Source of the DNA: Acidobacteriaceae bacterium
GTDB taxonomy: Bacteria; Acidobacteriota; Terriglobia; Bryobacterales; Bryobacteraceae
Direction of reading: 5' to 3'
Length of the DNA: 57,736 nt
Assembly (NCBI GenBank): GCA_903970405.1
Contig: CAJCIT010000287.1
Location: forward strand, 1-57,736
Made by a program: the position numbers and the translations under genes. Numbering within the stretch: position 1 is the stretch's first letter; each line of letters starts with the position of its first letter. Positions 55,086 to 57,736 of the stretch are shown in pieces. Under the pieces are notes generated by a model, which had not been told where the DNA came from, did no database searches, and worked only from the letters and a program-made list of their open reading frames with translations.

Positions 55086-55424
55086 CTACTTCTTCGGCTG
55101 TTCAGCCGGCTTTGCCGGCGACGGCGCCGTCTTCTGCTGCGTCACTGCAGGCTTGCGGCCGTACTTCTCCAAGACGCTCCCCGAGGACGCCGATTGCTTA
55201 CTGCCAAGAATCGCCAAAGCCAACGATGTCACCATGAACAGAATGGCCGCAATGGTGGTGGCTTTCGAGAGAACCGTGGCCGCGCCGCGAGGGCCGAACA
55301 CCGTCTGTGAACCCATGCCGCCGAACGCGCCCGCCAAATCCGCGGCCTTTCCGCTTTGCAACAGAACAACAATGATAAGGAAGAAGCACACCAGAATATG
55401 GAGGCTCGTAACCGCGTAAATCAT
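55086..55424 (-). CDS. secG: Preprotein translocase subunit SecG
   Basis: 112 residues from ATG 55424. Helix 1 'VTSLHILVCFFLIIVVLLQS' leads into the family motif 'GKAADLAGAFGGMGSQTVFG' with 'RGAATVLSKATTIAAILFMV' as helix 2, then a Lys/Pro/Ala/Gln-rich cytoplasmic tail. SecG assists SecYEG in protein export at the inner membrane. Longer in-frame extensions into the pdxH antisense region are not coding. Confidence 0.93.
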   Translation of the reverse strand: MIYAVTSLHILVCFFLIIVVLLQSGKAADLAGAFGGMGSQTVFGPRGAATVLSKATTIAAILFMVTSLALAILGSKQSASSGSVLEKYGRKPAVTQQKTAPSPAKPAEQPKK

Positions 55425-55491
55425 ACGAATCCTCAGTATAGCAAGGCGCGCCGCCTCGGCTGGAACCGGCGGAATTTCGAAACGAACCGAT

Positions 55492-56160
55492 ATGGCCCAT
55501 CCTGAAAACACGAACCCAATTGCACGCCTCGCTGAGATGAGGGAGACATACCGGCGCGGTGGGTTCGACGAGGCCGAAGTGCATCCGGACCCGCTGGTCC
55601 AGTTCGAGAAGTGGTTCGCCGATGCCGTCGCCGCCGGGCTGAAGGAACCGAACGCAATGACGCTCGCAACAGTCACCGCCGAGGGGCGGCCGGCAGCGCG
55701 CATTGTGCTGTTAAAGGAGGTGCAGGAGGGCGGCTTCGTTTTCTACACGAACTACCGGAGCCGCAAGGGAAGGGAACTCCAGCGTGCCCCATTTGCGGCA
55801 CTTGTTTTTTATTGGAGCGAATTGGAACGGCAGGTGAGGGTTGAGGGCGAGGTCCAGCGGGTGAGCCGTTCGCAGTCGGAGGCCTACTTCCATAGCCGGC
55901 CGAAGGGCAGCCAGTTAGGCGCGTGGGCGTCAGAGCAGAGCCGGGTGGTGGCAAGCCGGGCAGAGATCGAGAGGCGTATGGCGGAAATGGAGGCTCGGTA
56001 TCAAGGTGGCGCGGAGATTCCGCTGCCGGAGGAGTGGGGTGGGTATCGGGTGACTCCCACTCTGATCGAGTTCTGGCAAGGTCGACCGGACCGCCTGCAC
56101 GACCGGATTGAGTACCTCCGGGAGAATGGGGAGTGGGCGCGAAGGAGGCTGGCGCCGTGA
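55492..56160 (+). CDS. pdxH: Pyridoxamine 5'-phosphate oxidase
   Basis: 222 residues. Motifs: 'RLAEMRETYRRGGFDEAEVH', 'EPNAMTLATVTAEGRPAARI', 'VLLKEVQEGGFVFYTNYRSR' (FMN binding), 'YWSELERQVRVEGEVQRVSR', 'SEAYFHSRPKGSQLGAWASE', 'PLPEEWGGYRVTPTLIEFWQ' and C-terminal 'RPDRLHDRIEYLRENGEWAR'. Oxidises pyridoxine/pyridoxamine phosphate to pyridoxal phosphate with FMN. Divergent from secG, 67 bp apart. Confidence 0.95.
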   Translation: MAHPENTNPIARLAEMRETYRRGGFDEAEVHPDPLVQFEKWFADAVAAGLKEPNAMTLATVTAEGRPAARIVLLKEVQEGGFVFYTNYRSRKGRELQRAPFAALVFYWSELERQVRVEGEVQRVSRSQSEAYFHSRPKGSQLGAWASEQSRVVASRAEIERRMAEMEARYQGGAEIPLPEEWGGYRVTPTLIEFWQGRPDRLHDRIEYLRENGEWARRRLAP

Positions 56161-56383
56161 GCGCTGCCGGAATGCCGGGTCAATCCGTCGGGACAAGGAT
56201 CAACCGGTCGCTCCCTGAGCAAGCGGGTGACGCAGTCCCTCGTTGCCGCAGTCGCCTCATCAGACTGAGCTTTTCCCACGTTCTCATACTCAGCGAACGA
56301 GCGCAGAAGTTGAGTCAACCGGTCGGCTCCCTGACGGCCGCGGCTCGGAAGCTTCTGCGATTGAGTCGGGCGTCAGAGCGAAC
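56161..56383. repeat. Intergenic with two partial palindrome copies
   Basis: Between pdxH and the convergent anti-sigma gene. Copies of the main repeat arm at 56199-56225 (CAACCGGTCGCTCCCTGAG) and 56312-56348 (CAACCGGTCGGCTCCCTGAC, then GGCCGCGGCTCGG). No gene seen. Confidence 0.65.
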
Positions 56384-56653
56384 TCACTGTCCGATGGGAG
56401 CTGCGGGGCGCTTGCCCTGTCTCGCGGCGATTTTCTTTTGAACCGCGCTGACTAGCCGTTGCTGGACGTCGGCAGGCACTGCCTGAGCCTCCATCCCCTT
56501 GAAGACCTTCAACGTCCGGCGCGTGGTGTCGCAAACGACCCAACAGTTCGGACATTCGTTGACGTGGCGCTCGATTTCACTCCGGAGACCGGGATCCGTC
56601 GACTCGTCGAGAAAGTCGTTCAATTCCTGTAGGAATTGCTTACAGGTAAGCAA
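56384..56653 (-). CDS. Zinc-finger anti-sigma factor (zf-HC2)
   Basis: 89 residues. 'HVNECPNCW' gives the H-x3-C-x2-C zinc motif of ZAS anti-sigma factors, preceded by 'CKQFLQELNDFLDESTDPGL'. No membrane helix, so it is a soluble regulator, possibly redox-sensitive. The ATG lies inside the 3' end of the ECF sigma gene (14-bp overlap), so translation is coupled. It should bind and hold that sigma factor inactive. Confidence 0.88.
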   Translation of the reverse strand: MLTCKQFLQELNDFLDESTDPGLRSEIERHVNECPNCWVVCDTTRRTLKVFKGMEAQAVPADVQQRLVSAVQKKIAARQGKRPAAPIGQ

Positions 56654-57284
56654 ATGCGTCGTCTCCTTTTCGCCTGAATTGTCGAGTCAGCTTCTCCCGA
56701 AGTTGAAGCCGGGCCCGTAGCAACCTGCTTTTCACTGCTGAAATTGAGAGGTTCAATGCTTGGGCTGTCTCTTCAATGGACAGCTCTTCGATGTCACGAA
56801 GAATGAAAACGGTTCGGTAAGCTGGCTTCAAACTTTGAACAGCTTCGTTGAGAATCTCGGAGAGTTCGTCACGGGAGTAGAGCTGCTCAGGATCATCCTC
56901 CCAAACGGCGATTTCGCGGGCTACGGTGTCCTCGCCCGTCTCAATGGGTTCGTCGAGAGGTACAGTTTTATCTGAGCGGCGCTTGCGAAGCTTCATCAGG
57001 GCTTCATTGACCGCAATCCGGACAAGCCACGTGTAGAACTTCGAATTTCCCTGGAAATCGTCGAGATGCGAGTAAGCCTTGAGAAACGTCTCCTGCAGAA
57101 CATCCTCCGCATCTTCCTCATTCTGTGTGATTTGCTTCGCCATCCGGAAGACGCGGCGCTCATAATGAGAGACTAAGTCTGAGAACGCAACGGCATCGCC
57201 GGCCTTGGCCTGCGTCACCAGCGCGGTTTCGTCAAAAGGGAGTGTGGAGATGGAAGAACTCACGAAAGCAATCGATCCTAACAC
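56640..57284 (-). CDS. ECF-family sigma factor (RpoE-like)
   Basis: 214 residues. Region 2 at about 30-98: 'DAVAFSDLVSHYERRVFRMA', 'EEDAEDVLQETFLKAYSHLD', 'SKFYTWLVRIAVNEALMKLR'. An acidic linker ('LDEPIETGEDTVAREIAVWE') and region 4 at about 147-200: 'LKPAYRTVFILRDIEELSIE', 'NLSISAVKSRLLRARLQLRE'. Reads as an RpoE/SigW-like sigma factor. Partner of the overlapping zf-HC2 anti-sigma factor. The promoter should lie between 57285 and about 57400. Confidence 0.93.
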   Translation of the reverse strand: MLGSIAFVSSSISTLPFDETALVTQAKAGDAVAFSDLVSHYERRVFRMAKQITQNEEDAEDVLQETFLKAYSHLDDFQGNSKFYTWLVRIAVNEALMKLRKRRSDKTVPLDEPIETGEDTVAREIAVWEDDPEQLYSRDELSEILNEAVQSLKPAYRTVFILRDIEELSIEETAQALNLSISAVKSRLLRARLQLREKLTRQFRRKGDDAFAYL

Positions 57285-57540
57285 GTAATGGGGACACCCC
57301 CGGTTTGCAAACCGAAGTCCTCACAACGTCTGTCGCCTACAGTTTAGCTTGACCAATCCGGCTGTGCCTCGTTGAAGCATACTGCATCGACGGGCTAGCG
57401 CCCGGCGCAAACCCAAAGAAAATAGTTTCGATTAAAGCCATTTAACATTGGCTTAAGAATGACTTCATGGTTAGTTGGCACCATGTAACCCAGAGCCTTT
57501 AGAAAAGCTCGCTTTCAAACCGTTCAAGGAGACAAATTAA

Positions 57541-57690
57541 ATGAAGAAAATCATGAGCCTCATGCTGGGCCTTTCCCTGGTTCTCGGCGTTGCCACCATT
57601 TCGTTCGCGAAGGACGCCACAACGACCACCACCAAGACCAAGAAGCCGAAGAAGATGAAGAGCACCAGCACCACCGCCACCACCAAGTAA
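57541..57690 (+). CDS. Small secreted Thr/Lys-rich peptide
   Basis: 49 residues, too short for most gene finders. The start ATG 57541 is preceded by AAGGAG about 10 nt upstream. A clear signal peptide ('SLMLGLSLVLGVATISFA') is cleaved after 'FAKDA', leaving ~25 residues of Thr, Lys and Ser ('TTTTTKTKKPKKMKSTSTT'). The mature part is strongly basic and low-complexity, suggesting binding to anionic surfaces, DNA or glycans. Similar short 'exported PEKK/TTKK' peptides occur in acidobacteria. It is followed by a strong hairpin terminator. Function unknown. Confidence 0.75.
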   Translation: MKKIMSLMLGLSLVLGVATISFAKDATTTTTKTKKPKKMKSTSTTATTK

Positions 57691-57715
57691 CAGGTTTTCG
57701 GTTGTAGCAAAACGG

Positions 57716-57736
57716 CGGGAGGGCTTCGGCCTCCCG
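57716..57736 (+). terminator. Hairpin terminator after the small peptide
   Basis: CGGGAGG-GCTTCGG-CCTCCCG, 7-bp perfect arms with a CTTCGG-type loop, at the very end of the window. Any T-run lies outside the window. Confidence 0.75.

Overview
This window is a GC-rich, gene-dense stretch of a bacterial chromosome. The best guess is an Acidobacteriota member of the Solibacter/Bryobacter type. The lineage inference rests on a PadR-ADOP pair (the 'acidobacterial duplicated orphan permease' family), a manganese-cupin closely matching the hydroxynitrile lyase described from Granulicella, several secreted M28/M24/S15 peptidases, a DUF1080 protein, and Kdo synthesis genes that imply a diderm envelope. 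I see no rRNA, tRNA, CRISPR array or complete insertion sequence.

Layout. 0.2-5.4 kb is an accessory, defence-like island. It holds a toxin-antitoxin-chaperone (TAC) operon (HigB-like toxin, HigA-like antitoxin with a long tail, SecB-like chaperone) with a fourth, uracil-DNA-glycosylase-like gene, then a truncated PD-(D/E)XK nuclease fragment, then a cN-I 5'-nucleotidase followed by an ImmA/IrrE metallopeptidase. 6-19 kb is mostly housekeeping or metabolic: STAS protein, secreted M28 peptidase, BON protein, modB-modC-thiE (no modA), secreted S15-type hydrolase, PilZ protein, CPBP protease with an overlapping exported protein, gapA and an SSS symporter. 19-29 kb holds a large hybrid histidine kinase, an outer-membrane-type protein, a cassette of an M4-like zincin flanked by two near-identical 75-80-residue proteins, and the padR-ADOP operon with a readable promoter and two operators. 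29-31.4 kb is an ABM-SDR-ECF sigma operon. 31.7-42 kb carries a Bax-inhibitor-1-like protein, DUF1080 plus a GT-C-like membrane protein, a histidine kinase divergent from rpsA, an ECF sigma with a HEAT-repeat anti-sigma factor, DUF971 and rel. 42.1-43.8 kb is a gene graveyard with palindromic repeats around the cupin lyase. 43.8-47.1 kb is kdsB-pyrG-kdsA, which makes CMP-Kdo and its CTP. 47-57.7 kb has two secreted peptidases, msrA, a frameshifted gene, a secreted nucleoside hydrolase, folK, a PfkB kinase, secG, pdxH, a second ECF sigma/anti-sigma pair and a 49-residue secreted Thr/Lys-rich peptide.

Genes that work together: the TAC operon; modB-modC; kdsB/pyrG/kdsA; padR/ADOP; two sigma/anti-sigma pairs; and, by inference only, the zincin with its two small neighbours. 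Several families of intergenic palindromes recur through the window. All functional calls come from reading translations and motifs by eye; no database search was run.
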